Shown: positions 10,803 through 22,151, counted from the stretch's first letter. The stretch is DNA of 64,000 nt from Timema cristinae (GCA_039000515.1 JBCFYV010000100.1:34894421-34958420); one strand, 5' to 3'. The notes: generated by a model from the letters alone, not told the origin. Made by a program: numbers and translations.

Positions 10803-11010
10803 ACCGCATCGGTTGGTACACGGATGAAACGTCAAGTTCATATAGTTTGGTCTGCCTGTTGCAGGGAGATAAGAGTTTGAATCTAGACCGGGTGAATTAA
10901 GGGCGATTATTTCCCTAAAATGTGATTTCCCACTACTGCTCCACGCAAATGTGGGAGCATTTACTCTAACTTTCACATTCCTCATCCTAAACCAATTATT
11001 TTAATTAAAT
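10803..11010 (+). mobile_element. SINE family B, decayed copy
   Basis: Head CCGCATCGGTTGGTACACGG, B-box-like AGAGTTTGAATCTAG, body CTCCACGCAAATGTGGG. The conserved tail is absent. Confidence 0.6.
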
Positions 11011-12160
11011 GTTTATGGCCAGGACATATATTAAAATGCGCTTCAAAAACATTCCTATATTATTAGTACTACGGGTACTTACATGTACTTTCTGAAACAA
11101 TTGATTATGTCAGCACACGACTTACATACAAACTAATTCAACTATATAACAGACACAGCACCCCAATATCAACACTGTGTAAGGGATAGAAGTTTTCCGA
11201 TTTTACTAGGGACCAATTTTTTTTTTAGGTCTTGCCAGAAATTTTAACCCGAGACACTGGTGTTGGGCATAGTTTTTGAATATTTACATTTCTTTTTAAA
11301 TATTTTAATCTAATACACTTTTAAATGGCCTTCAACGACAGGTTTGCCAAAAAAAAATCTTATGCGCAAAACGAATGGCAGTGAATTTCCCTTAAAATCG
11401 TAAAACTGAAAGAAAAAAATAATTAAACAATGTTATGAATTATTGTTTGAAAAATAGTTTTTTTTTTAAGTTTCAATTTGAGACATACACTAATACAAGC
11501 AGTAATTATTTCACTTAGTTTCATTTGAGACTTATAGGCCTAGAGCACGAGAGTTGTATATGTTGCTTCGTCGGCAATTTTGGCCACATTGTGTTCACAT
11601 GTACCGGTTTATTATGTAATTTATCTTGTCCTACAAGTCCCATCTGGTTTTCGGTTGCAGAAAGATGGTCACGCCCGGATAAGAGGATATTGACGCCATC
11701 ACGGTATTAATTTGTTTATTCCCGTAATAAAGACACTAAAGTTGGCCTAAGGCAAAGGCAATTTAAAAATAAAATTGTGTTTCTGTGAATCCTTTCAGAT
11801 TTAAGCACCATGTTTAAGGCCCTGCCTACCCTCCGGCGGCGTGTTGAGCTTTCAGCTCTAAAATAGATGGCGTTGCTAACGTTATACAAACTGGTGGATT
11901 CCAGTCATCAGGTTGGCAGAACTACTGGTTTGTTTAAACAATTGGGAGACTGGCGACCACGACCGGTAATCAGTAAAGGCAGCAAGCAAACTTTTTCCAA
12001 GAATTGAGAGAGATAAGAAGTAAAGTGCCGGACCGTAAAGTGTGTAGGCGACCAAGTTTGACTAAACATGGGGAGACATAACGTCAAGATACAATCACAC
12101 TCTCGAGCAGAAAAATTAGCTTATTCATTCCAGTCAGCTAGACGTCCATTAACCTGTAGT
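11011..12160. other. Unassigned 1.15-kb stretch
   Basis: AT-rich up to about 11.55 kb, then more balanced. A 61-codon frame at 11525-11710 has no features. A polypyrimidine-CAG followed by AAAG at about 11660 resembles a splice acceptor, but there is no supporting frame. Confidence 0.35.
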
Positions 12161-12164
12161 ACCA

Positions 12165-12675
12165 CTTTTGAATTTAGAACCTTTTGATGCCAAAGTTTAG
12201 TACTAGTTTTGTACCATTTTGTACCAGTACCCGTTTTGAGTAATTAGCATATCAAAGTGGTGACTCTAGGTTAATGCAGTTGTACCACTTTTGAATTTTG
12301 AACTTTTTTTGATGCCAAAGTTTTGTATCCGTACCCATTTTGAGTAATTAGCATATCAAAGTGGTGACTCAAGGTTAATGCTGTTTTACTACTTTTTAAT
12401 TTTGAACTTTTTTGATGCCAAAGTTTTGTACTAGTTTTGTACCGTTCTGTACCAGAAAGAAAAAGTATTGTACCCGTACCCGTTTTGAGTAATTAGCATA
12501 TCAAAGTGAGTACTCCACGTACTCCAGGTAAATGCGGTTGTACCCCTTTTGATTTTGAACTTTTTTTGATGCCAAAGTTTTGTAATAGTTTTGTAACACA
12601 AATAAGTTTTGTACCCGTACCCATTTTGAGTAATTAGCATATCAAAGTGTCACGTGACTCCATAATGCTGTTGTA
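12165..12675 (+). repeat. Minisatellite with units of about 104-145 bp
   Basis: Four to five diverged units, each containing GATGCCAAAGTTT, GTACCCGTACCCGTTTTGAG and TAATTAGCATATCAAAGTG. The last motif starts at 12241, 12345, 12490 and 12631, giving spacings of 104, 145 and 141. The short spacing comes from loss of the GTACTAGTTTTGTACC block in one unit. A 69-codon minus frame across it is a by-product. Confidence 0.9.
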
Positions 12676-13059
12676 CCACTATTGAAATTTTTTCAAATAA
12701 ATATCTGGTGAGGGTAGTGATAAATAATAATCTACACTTATTTATCAGAGAAAAATTTATTTAAGGTAAAATTAGAGATAACTTACTTTTGAAGGTTTTG
12801 TCACTAACTATAATAAATAACCTATACGATTGAGTATGTAGCCTACGATTTTGTCGTACCATTTATTTGAGTTTATTAGTAAGAAGGTAAATTAAAAAAT
12901 AACTAAAATTTAATGTGCTAAATTTGGCCACTGTGCTTTGGCTAATTTTTAAAATTTAAAGGTTAAGGAGGCAATAACATATTTTAAAAGCAGTTTCATT
13001 TCGAAGACTATAACAATTTTGACTATAAATATATCTGTTATTTTTATTACTGATATTAC
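12676..13059. other. Unassigned AT-rich stretch
   Basis: Nothing recognised. Confidence 0.4.
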
Positions 13060-13294
13060 CACGTCATACTACCTGTTCATGTTATACGCATATATGATAA
13101 TCTAATTGGGTGGTAATGAGGAAAGAAGCATTTGAGAGGTAATCTACCAGCATTTTTATTTTGGAAGATGGGGAAACAATTTAGGAAAAACTACCCTCAA
13201 TAGACTCGACCAGGATTTGCACCCCAAGTGCTCCGCTATCAGCAGGCCAATTTAACACTAGTGACACCTTAGACCACTCAGCCACTGAAGTGGG
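13060..13294 (-). mobile_element. SINE family B, old copy
   Basis: Tail complement CACGTCATACTACCTGTTC, body GATGGGGAAACAATTTAGG, head complement CAGCCACTGAAGTGGG. Confidence 0.7.
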
Positions 13295-13502
13295 TATCTG
13301 TTATTTAATACGGTGTTTACAGTTTTCAAACATCTATAGGATTTACACAATTTTCCAGAAATAAATGTTTTTGGGAATAATTTTTTTATCCTATTGGTAG
13401 AGTTTAACTTGAGTAATATCTCCATGGTGTCAGCCTGCAAGCAGGCTATACCAATCGAGAGGCTGCCGTATGTTGGCAAAGATAGGGCCAACATTTTCAA
13501 GC

Positions 13503-13735
13503 TGAGGGTGCCATGTGGTTAGCACAACGAGCCCTCCAGACTTCTATCTCAGTTTTCTAGACTGAAGCGCTACTTATTCATTCAATTATCTCCTCATTTG
13601 TCCTCACGAGGTTGATTTTGGTTCCGTTTCAGACCCACTGCTTCACAGACAGAATTAGGGGCACTGGGGATCGAACTTGGGACTTCAGTATCTGAAGACA
13701 GTAAATCTGACCACTATACAACAGAGGCGGTCGGG
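13503..13735 (-). mobile_element. tRNA-like SINE, family E (single copy)
   Basis: Read on the minus strand, 13735-13660 gives an A-box-like TGTATAGTGGTCAGATTTAC and a B box AAGTTCGATCCCCAG, spaced as in a tRNA. About 150 bp of unrelated body follow (to about 13503). No second copy is visible here, so the body boundary and SINE status are inferred from the tRNA-like head alone. Confidence 0.5.
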
Positions 13736-15735
13736 TATCAAATACTTACTTACTTACTCTATGGCATAGGGAACACAAAAGTTCATTAATTTTAATGGTT
13801 TTAATTATATATTTACTTATCATCGGCTTCATGTCGTGGTCAATATTGCTAAAGTGCTATGACTGAGCACTGAGTGCGTAAATTAATCAGCTCAATAACT
13901 TGACTAGTTCGATTCCCTGTTAGGTTGAAATTACTTAGTACTAGCGTGATACGAACTCGGCCAAGGCACAAGAGATTTTGAACATACAATAAGTGCGTTA
14001 CAGAGTGTTAGTAACATTTACTTTCAGCTAAGAGCTTTTCTTAAAAAAAAAGTACTTAAAATATCAGAATAATCGCTGCATTGTTATATAGAAGTATCTA
14101 TTTGTATCTTAATTTTGATATTATTTCTACAGTAAATAAAATAGTATCGCTGCTCATCCATTGTACTTAAATTAGTAGATACAGATAGCCTAAGCACCAG
14201 TAATTTGCATACCATTAAAAAAACTTACCCTTTACTACAAGAAGTTAAATAATCAATTATATCTTTGATTTTCTTTGTGCGCCCTTTCTTCATAAACTTG
14301 TTATTCACAAGGATATAAAATAATATTTTGTAAATACTTCTCCACCTCAAAATTTATACAATCCATTGGATTTTGTTCGAAAGCAAAAAGGTCACATATT
14401 GTTAATTATATAAAAAGTAATCACCGTGGGTAGTTATTGTTCGGGATTCGATACATTTCTTCCAAAACGAGCGCACAAACTGCGAGAATGCAACAGGTTC
14501 AAATTAAAAGTAATCACATTTAACACGCTAATAAAATAAAATTAACATTTTCACATCTTGACTACCAAAACTTCGTTCATTAACTTTTTGAAAAATAACT
14601 TATTCCAAAGTCCAATGAGAGTCAAATCCTAGACCGTAAAATAAAAACTAGTATATAAAATTATACTGAGAACGTCTCCAAATTACATTTAGTCCAAACT
14701 TTATTTAAAATAACTATGTTTGATATGAGCAGGAATGTTTATTTTTATTTATTATAATAGTGGATTAAAAATTCAATGTACAGTAGTTTTCATTTACTTT
14801 GAATATTAACACTTATTATTACAACGTGTAGTGCTAAAGAATGAGAAAACTCAAGAAAGAATATAAGATAAGAGTGAAGAATTTTACATGTTTTACTGCC
14901 TCAGTTAAATAAGGGCTAATGTCATAAAATTTTGTGTATGGAGAAGCATGTGGCTTTTTCTTTGAAAATAATGTATCACTAGAGTAATACTCTCATTGAA
15001 GTAAGTAGGGACCAACTATATTTATTCACACAGCAGGAAAACTTTGTGAGTATTTTAGTTACTGAATATATTAAGATGTTTAATTGTTTATATTTAATTA
15101 CGCAAATTTTCATAATTGGACATTGGCCCTTCTTATCCTAACGTACATGGTATTAATTTTCTTTGGCTTAAGAAGGTCACAGAGATTAGTTTAACCCTCC
15201 ATTGCCGCCTGCATTCCGATACAGCAGGTTAGCCAACGCTTGCAAAATGATACTAGCTTGTAAATGGGTAATGATCATACTAACGGCACCTATTATCAGC
15301 TATGACAACTAGTTGCAGAAGGAAAAGTTGTATTTAAAACCATGTATTTTGACTAGAGAGTCGACTTGGGAGTCGTTAGAGCTCAATATCGTCGTGATTA
15401 TTGAAGCTAACCCAATTTAAAAAATATGTCTAAAAAGAAAAAGAAATTATTCATTAAATAGTATGTTATAAACAAACACTCTAGCTTAATTGTACAAAGA
15501 AAATAAATAAATCCATTAATAATTTTTGTTTTCCCATTTAAAATGCATTGAAATGGAAACATTTTAATGAAAATATTTCAATAACTATTTTTAGCATGGT
15601 TTGAAAATTCCATAAGAATTATGAAAGATGCCCAGATATGTTACTAAAATAAATAAAAAACAACAAGGTTGAATTATTAAATATATTTTGTTCTAAATTC
15701 TTTTGTTTAGAACCGTGCATTTATGGGTAGGCAGG
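13736..15735. other. Unassigned 2-kb AT-rich stretch
   Basis: No gene or family recognised. A GTTCGATTCCC motif at about 13908 is B-box-like, and a weak tRNA-like head may lie at 13850-13925, but the A box is unconvincing. Confidence 0.4.
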
Positions 15736-15736
15736 G

Positions 15737-15800
15737 CCTTAACACTTGTTTCACAGGTGTGTTTAAAGCTTATTTCACAAGTGTTTAACGCTTGTTTCGG
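15737..15800 (+). repeat. Outlying units of the TTTCACAGGTGT minisatellite
   Basis: About three units (CTTGTTTCACAGGTGTGTTT, CTTATTTCACAAGTGTTTAA, CTTGTTTCGGG) of the array that reappears at 16485. About 685 bp of unrelated DNA lie between them, so the original array was split by insertion or part was copied away. Confidence 0.8.
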
Positions 15801-16484
15801 GTAGGATGTGAAAAAGTATCAATACTTTACTAATATCGATATTTTAATTTCGATACTAGTATTTATTTACTCGATACCCCCCCCCTCCCCCCTGATAATT
15901 TTACTGATATTAGTACTCACAATCTGGTATCTGTTTGGTAACGAATGAAACAACTTTTTTGTTATCTTCACTCATTTTGGGATTACATTTTTACTAGAGT
16001 GGACTGTGGAGAAAGAAAAAAATGCCCCCTTTCAATTCTCGCACATTTTCTGCATGACAACCAAGAAGAGACTCTAGCTTGCATTCGATCTCTTTTAGCT
16101 TATCATGATTCATTTCTGTTCTTTCATCTTTATAAATACAGCCAGATGACTGACGGGGTGAGTAGCGACCAGTCTTCTACTACCTCTCTTTTTATCAATG
16201 AGAAATTCATCACAAACTAAACAAAAGAGGCTTTTGTTGAACTCAATTAACTCAGTCAACTAAAGGTGCCCCAAGCAGACAAGTGTATGTGCATTGTTTA
16301 AGCAGACAAAGCAGGGGAGGACGTCCTTTCTTTTATTATTTGTCAATAGGTAATAATAATCTATATTGATAGAGTATATAAACGACGAATGTAGTTAAAA
16401 AGTGGCACCTCCCAGAATGGAATTATAGAAGTTTTTTTAAAAGTTGGATAATGAAAAAGCATCTTGTAAAATTGGTTTTACATC
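15801..16484. other. Unassigned stretch inside a split minisatellite
   Basis: It contains a 91-codon plus frame (15945-16220) with no recognised domain. The frame is followed by more AT-rich sequence. The whole segment may be an insertion into the array. Confidence 0.4.
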
Positions 16485-16752
16485 TTGTTTCACTGTTGTT
16501 TAAAGCTTATTTCACTGGTGTTTAAAGCTTATTTCACTAGTGTTTAAAGCTTATTTGACTGGTGCTTAGCGCTTGTTCCACAGGTGTGTTTAAGGCTTGT
16601 TTCACAGGTGTATTTGACGCTTGTCACAGGTGTTTAAGGCTTGTTTCACAGGTGTATTTGACGCTTGTTTCACAGGTGTTTACGGCTTGTTTCACAGGTG
16701 TATTTGACGCGTGTTTCACAGGTGTGTTTAAGGCTTGTTTCATAGTTGTTCA
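16485..16752 (+). repeat. Minisatellite of about 24 bp
   Basis: Around eleven units of the form CTTGTTTCACAGGTGTWTTT plus a few bases (AAGG or GACG), with a higher-order alternation of AAGG- and GACG-type units. The first units (TTATTTCACTGGTGTTTAAAG) are a distinct variant. An 87-codon frame over it gives a repetitive peptide and is not a gene. Confidence 0.92.
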
Positions 16753-16963
16753 ACCCTTGACGTTGAACTATCCATTCGAACCCTTGTTATATTATCTGGA
16801 AATAAACTCATTTAAACTCTATTAAAACAATTGGGTGAGAATTTCTTGAAACCTGGGCTATGCCAGATATTTTATTTTGGACAGTGATATTTATTATTTA
16901 TAAAAATAGTTGGTGTGTGTAAAGTCTTTAAAATAACGCTTAGCTTCTCAACAACCTCCTTAA
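16753..16963. other. Unassigned spacer
   Basis: AT-rich. Nothing recognised. Confidence 0.4.
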
Positions 16964-17721
16964 GCCAGTCCCACACTATTCGCGAATGCTAACAGATGTT
17001 CATGTATCGGGTGACTGTCCGTGCAGTGTGGAAGGTACACGAATAGCGATTGACGAATGTTCATTGTTCAGTCGAATATTCGGCATTTGAAGAGTTTCGC
17101 ATTGGGAGCGGTTTCTTGACACGAATCAAAGGAAGCGAATGTTTGCCACTGTAGTCTCGGCGAACATTATAAATGCCCCCACACTGCACTTCAGTCGTCC
17201 GTGTCATCTGGTTGCCTAAACTCTAGGCACTAATGCTTAGCTATTTATTTATACAATGCAGTACAGTGTAGTGTACCATGTAATGTTTTATTTAATAAAC
17301 TGGTAATTGTTTTGCTAACACCAAATAACTATTCCGACTTTTGATTGCTTTGGTCCTTATCTTGTCATACTCTTGTTGAAAGATACCATCCACCACCTTT
17401 TACTTCTGGGTTTTCTGGACTTATCACGCTCGATAGTATAATAAATGCAACCACAGCAGTGATGTAATCACTTGCGCGGTCCATTATGCATTGGCAGCCG
17501 ACTACCACCGAAATGAATGATCTGATCGAATACTAGGGGTAGACATTCGAGAGAAGTGTGTGAGGTCCACAGAAGGTGAATATTCGTGTAGGTTTCATGA
17601 CAGAATTGAGTGAAGAATGTAGGGAACTTTTGGGCGAATAGCGGACGAATGTTTCGCCCGAATATTCCCCCAAAAGTTCCCCTACATATTCGTCCGCTTT
17701 CGCGAATAGTGTGTGACCGAC
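16964..17721. mobile_element. TIR element with CACACTATTCGCGAA ends
   Basis: The left end GCCAGTCCCACACTATTCGCGAA matches the reverse complement of the right end (GTCGGTCACACACTATTCGCGAA) at nearly all positions. The right half has an extra hairpin: GTAGGGAACTTTTGGGCGAA near 17620 pairs with sequence near 17660-17690. The left end follows TTAA, but the right flank does not repeat it. There is no transposase frame. TIR style and TTAA resemble piggyBac or PIF/Harbinger MITEs; this is inference. Confidence 0.75.
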
Positions 17722-17876
17722 CTGCTTCAGAGAATTACAAAATATATTATGGGAGGCTGTATGATATATCATCAATCTTCTTATCAACTTATTGATATTA
17801 TATTGACAAAATACTATTTTAAGAAAGCCTGGGTTTTTGGTTTACGGGCGATTATGATTTTAACAAACTCTACATG

Positions 17877-18105
17877 TGTTTTGGTGGCCGCATGGTCTAA
17901 GGAACTACTTTCGCAATAGACTAGACTGCCTATGATGGGGAGATCGAGGTTCGAGTCTCGGTCGGATGTACTTAGTTTTTATACAGAAATGGTTTTCCAC
18001 TATTTTCACGCCAATTCAAGTACACTTCCTCTAAATATAACCTCTAGCGTAATTAGTATATAGGCGTATAATCCTAAAGGATAGTGAGAAGGAATGTTAA
18101 ACCTA
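17877..18105 (+). mobile_element. SINE family B copy (GGCCGCATGG head)
   Basis: Head TGGCCGCATGGTCTAAGG, B box GAGGTTCGAGTCTCGG, a shortened body, and a decayed tail (AATCCTAAAGGATAGTGAG). Confidence 0.8.
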
Positions 18106-18817
18106 TAAATAAAGTTTGTTTATCACCTATACATGCCACAATAGTAGGTCTTTGAGATTTTGTTATTTTTGGACTAAAAACTTCTTCTAATAAGATAATA
18201 TTTTCTAGTCGAATTCCGGTAGAGTCGAATATTAACTCTTCCCGTGGGGCGATAACAGTATGTGCGTGTAATTTGGAGTTCACTAGGATGCGGTTCTAGG
18301 CGTTAATGACCCCACTTTGCTAATCACCTGCATTGAAAATTAACGACGCAGTTACAAGTAATAGCGTTAAAAAAACTTGTTTATTTTGCAAACTTAGTTT
18401 CTCTTTTAAAAAAAAATCTGTTCACTAACTAAATATAAACATACCACTGACAGTACAGATGTCATTGAACTAAATATGTAACTTTCGAAATACGAATGCA
18501 CTTTTGTTTTTTCAAACGATTGTAATATTGTTTTTATAGTTCTGTTATTGTTTTGTCTTGAATTGCTCCATTTATACCCGTGTTGAGATTATAAAGATTT
18601 GTTTCAGACTCAAATAAACGGATGTTATGAACCGTTATGTCTAATATAAACTTATAATATTTTAAATTATGACCTGAATGTATAGGTCTACATGTTTTAT
18701 TATAAATTTTATTGTAGAATTTTTATTTATTTAGAAAGTAATTGGTATTTTTTTCAGTACATACTTATAAATAACCCAGACAGCAAAGATATCACACCTA
18801 AAACTTGTCGAATCAAT
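18106..18817. other. Unassigned stretch
   Basis: AT-rich. A 69-codon minus frame at 18074-18283 is not supported. Confidence 0.4.
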
Positions 18818-19050
18818 AATCCGGGTAAACCCGGTTTGGTGGTTGAATAGGCCTACCATAGACTGGAGATCGGTGTTCGTATCCCGGACGGTTTTACTGA
18901 GGGTATTTTTTCTAAATGGTATTCCACTCTTTCTCCCCTACGCAAATGGGGTCGCACTTCATCTAAATGCACCTTGCCTCATCGCTAACATATCAGCATA
19001 ATTAGCACATGTGTGTACAACCCGAACGGATAGTAAGGTGCGATGCTAAG
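18818..19050 (+). mobile_element. SINE family B, diverged copy
   Basis: The head has decayed (CCCGGTTTGGTGGTTGAATAGG), B box GTGTTCGTATCCCGG, tail CCCGAACGGATAGTAAGG. Confidence 0.7.
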
Positions 19051-19194
19051 AGAGAAAACAAACCGAGAATTTTAACGTTTAAGAATATTGGCACTTATGA
19101 TTTAAGCAAATCGGGCAAATCTTAGCAAGCTAAATGGAAAATTGTGTTTTTCAACCCTCACTATTATGTCTTCTAAAATCGTAACGCCCACAGA

Positions 19195-19700
19195 TGGCTA
19201 TTGATCGTGCTCGACTCAGGAGGAGGAGCTACGCATGCGCTGTCTAGTAGTAATAAGTCTGCGCGGATGTAGTGGCTCTATATATGTCTCAACCACACAT
19301 TATATAGCACTGATGCAATGACTCAAATTACGTCACAGCCACAGAATAGTGTTCGTTGCATCTCGTGCTGGGTGTTTGGCTATGTACGCACAGTATAGTG
19401 TTAATAGTTTTGGTTGTACGTAGCCACTCAAATTAAGTATGGCGCAGGAGACTTGACTACGCATGCGCAGTCTAGTGTTAATAAACTTGCGTAGATGTAG
19501 TGTCTCATATTATGTCTGGTGTAGTTGGTTTGACCACGCATGCGCAGTCTAGTATTTTTAAGCGTGGATGGATGCAGTGACTCAAATGATGTTGATGAAT
19601 TAATGTTTGTTGAGTTAGGTATAGCTGCGTTGGCTGCTAATGAACAGTCTAGTAGTAATAAGTCTGTTGCGTCTATGCTTGACGTGTCTCTGGAGCCGAA
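19195..19700 (+). repeat. Diverged ~77-bp tandem repeat with CGCATGCGC motifs
   Basis: Units share ACGCATGCGC(A/T), GTCTAGT, TAATAA, and TGTAGTG-CTC. Intact ACGCATGCGC motifs start at 19231, 19459 and 19536. Spacings are 228 (three units) and 77. Degenerate units between carry GTATAGTGTTAATAG and AATAGTGTTCGTTGC, and a last one at about 19645 carries CAGTCTAGTAGTAATAAG. CGCATGCGC is the core of the NRF-1 binding site known from animal promoters. Confidence 0.75.
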
Positions 19701-20040
19701 CAACACACACACAGTTTCCTCTTGGTGAGTCACCTCAACGGGGCTTGTCAGGTCTGCAGGTGGTTGGTACCGTCTGGCGCTGGCTTCCTTTTATCTCTGC
19801 ACTGGTTGGAGGAGACTCCAGCTTCGGAGCGCGAGGTGCATTGTGGGGAGTCTCTGAGTTAATTTACTCCTCTTTGTCTTTCCATCGCTCTCTCCCCCTT
19901 TCGCTGTTTTCTATCTCTGTTTAATTTCATTCGTCTCTTGTCGTCTAGTCTGGAAGTGCTGAATCAAGACGAGGATGGCCAAGATATGGATGGCCCCTTC
20001 CTGCTTCATTCCTGGACCTCAAATTTTATTGAAAATGATA
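19701..20040 (+). promoter_or_regulatory. GC-richer, possibly promoter-like segment
   Basis: Higher GC than its surroundings. It contains TGAGTCA (AP-1-like, about 19727), a GCATTGTGGGGAG motif (about 19838) and a long CT-rich tract (19875-19960) next to the NRF-1-like repeats. The strand and any start site are guesses, and no downstream coding exon is visible. The 94-codon frame at 19640-19924 lacks features. Confidence 0.25.
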
Positions 20041-20322
20041 AAATGTCGGACTTCTGTGCTGGGGGTCCGGGGTTCAATCCTCGGTCCCGGCACAGATTTA
20101 TCTGATTATCAAACCCTTCCTTCACCTCTGACAAGACGTGTATTAATCACAACTTGTGAATGTGGGGAATGCCAGGTCCCCACCGTGGTTCGGATTCCAC
20201 GTTAAACTGTAGGTCCTCCATTTCATCTCACAATCAACCTACCATTACACATTAGCGTAAGTGCGTATAACCCGAACGGGTAGTAAGACGCGGTGCTAAT
20301 AATAATAATAATAATAATAATA
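20041..20322 (+). mobile_element. SINE family A, variant with 14-bp insertion
   Basis: It starts within the head (AAATGTCGGACTTCTGTGC), with B box GGGGTTCAATCCTCGG. After GACAAGACGTG it carries an extra TATTAATCACAACTTG block that is also in the minus copies at 22.7 and 43.7 kb. This defines a second A subfamily. Confidence 0.9.
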
Positions 20323-20440
20323 AGAACTAATTACGCTAATATGTTGGGGATGTGGAAGGCTGACCCGATAGGAAGCTTACTCGAATTGGCGTGGAAAGAG
20401 AGTGGAAAATCATTTAGGGGAAACCACCCTCGGTCACAGA
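20323..20440 (-). mobile_element. SINE family B fragment
   Basis: Body only (AACTAATTACGCTAATATG through AGAGAGTGGAAAATCATTTA). It directly abuts the family A tail, so the A copy probably inserted into it and its own tail was lost. Confidence 0.65.
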
Positions 20441-21004
20441 TAAGGTGTAACCAGACACACAGCCTCCAGGTTAAAATGGCTGTGCTAATTGGAAGAGCTT
20501 GAGGCCTTTAATATGGCGGTAATTACATGCCGTCCCAAGTGACAACATCGCTATCAAGCAGGCATTTTTAAAAAGTTAACCTTAAAATTGGATTTACTTG
20601 AGAACAGACAACAACAAAATTGCCTCCGGGTCTCAATAAACCGGTTTTCTCAAAGCTAGGTTCAGGTAGCGGCCCCACCCCTTTCTCATGAACCAACTCC
20701 CGAATGAGCTTATTCAAACTGTAAATGACAAAAGAAAATTAAAATACTATGGTCCCCCTCCCCTTTTTTATGTTCGCGCGATTGTTTGCAAATGGTGTAT
20801 TTATAAACAATCTCCATATACCGTCAACTAGTTAATTTTTGAAAAGGTTTGTTCATTGGAAGGGATAAAAGGGATGTGTTGGGGTGCGGGTATGGAGGTG
20901 ATTGCTGGTAACTAGATTATTATGTTCGGACCGCCACCCCCTTAACAACGACCAATTTGAAGTGAGTTGTTTCACTTGGAAGTTATTATCAATGAGCAAG
21001 GGCG
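20441..21004. other. Unassigned stretch
   Basis: No gene or repeat recognised. Confidence 0.4.
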
Positions 21005-21352
21005 TAGCTGGGGGTGGAGGTTTGGGGCTACTCAACTCCCCTCACTGAAATTTGATGAACAATATATATGGTTTTTTTTATGGTTCAAACAATATCAAAA
21101 GTAAGATTCAAGTACAAATTAGTGGTCAGTGTTAACATAGAAAGCACTTCCGAGAGCTTCTAGAGATGTTTAATATTTATAATTTTTCCTAGCCTTCTGC
21201 AGTTAGGGAGTTTGTTGCCATAAAAAACTTTCAGATAGCTTCTAGAACTATTTATCGTTTACATTTTTTTTCTAGCTTCCGGTAATTGGGGGATGTGCCC
21301 CCCCCCAACCCCCTCCCTCCCCCCTGAAATTATTGGTTGGCTACGGCCTTGT
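21005..21352 (-). mobile_element. Element F, copy 1 (GGCCGTAGCC-ended)
   Basis: This is an inverted, diverged copy of 23457-23905. Its ends are GGGCGTAGCTGGGGG on the left and CTACGGCCTTG on the right, and it includes a long C run at 21298-21333. Inside, CTTCTAGAGATGTTTAATA and CTTCTAGAACTATTTATCG are tandem subunits of about 100 bp. No coding frame; class unknown. Confidence 0.75.
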
Positions 21353-21379
21353 AACTGAGGACTGCATCTAGCTAGTACG

Positions 21380-21905
21380 GTGAGCATGGGAATTTCTACC
21401 TGAATTTGACCCATATCGTGCACTCAAATATTCAGGCGTTATTATTAAGTAAACATTATTTTTGTTTGTCATATCTCATGTACTGAACAGAAAAAAAAAA
21501 TCTAAAGATTTGAATTGCTGGCGACTTTTCCACTAGAGACTTTTCCACACTTTTTTGAAGTGGGAACAACCTCCATAAGGCATACTTTTAAATTAACTAA
21601 CTAATTAACTAGGTTAGGTTATGTTAGGTTAGATGAAGACTTGATCCAAAGGGTTGAAGACTACACAGTGACCTGGACCTAGCCTAGTGCACGAGAGATA
21701 AACGCTTCACTCTAGAAGAGGGGAAGAGTGAGTGGAAAAATCGCGAGCGATTCAAAGTCGTGAGCTATTCTTACTTTCTTGTTCAGTACACGAGATGGAA
21801 TATATAAGAATGTCTACTTAATAACAGCTCACAAAGATTTGAGTTCATGAGATGGGACAAATTCAGGTAGAAATTTCCGAGTACAGGAGATTGTAGTAGG
21901 CATTC
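21380..21905. mobile_element. Long-armed foldback element
   Basis: The left arm (from GGGAATTTCTACCTGAATTT at about 21389, through CATGTACTGAACAG at about 21480) matches the reverse complement of the right arm (GTTCAGTACACGAGATGG at about 21782 to CAGGTAGAAATTTCC at about 21880) over more than 100 bp. A further weak pairing extends inward (GACTTTTCCAC against GTGGAAAAATCGCG). Outer ends and target duplication are unclear. There is no open frame. Confidence 0.75.
21609..21633 (+). repeat. TTAGG-like short tract
   Basis: CTAGGTTAGGTTATGTTAGGTTAG contains about four units of TTAGG/TTATG type, in the loop of the foldback element. TTAGG is the ancestral arthropod telomere repeat. The tract is too short to count as a telomere and may be chance. 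Confidence 0.5.
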
Positions 21906-21985
21906 CCACCATTGTTGCAAATAAAAGGTTTTAATTTTCTAGTGAAAATATATAGGAGGAGTCATATTGTTTTACATAGGAGCCA

Positions 21986-22117
21986 GGGAATGCCAGGTCA
22001 CCACCGTGGTTCGGATTCCACGTTAAACTGTAGGTCCTTCATTTCATCTCACAATCAACCTACCAATACACATTAGCGTAAGTGCGTATAACCCGAACGG
22101 GTAGTAAGACGCGGTGC

Positions 22118-22149
<32 letters not shown>
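21986..22149 (+). mobile_element. SINE family A, 5'-truncated copy
   Basis: Starts at GGGAATGCCAGGTCACCACC and keeps the full 3' end with about nine AAT units. Confidence 0.9.

Positions 22150-22151
<2 letters not shown>

Noticed and set aside
21609..21633. Interstitial telomere or chromosome end
   Set aside because: Only about four TTAGG-like units with a mismatch, inside a foldback element.
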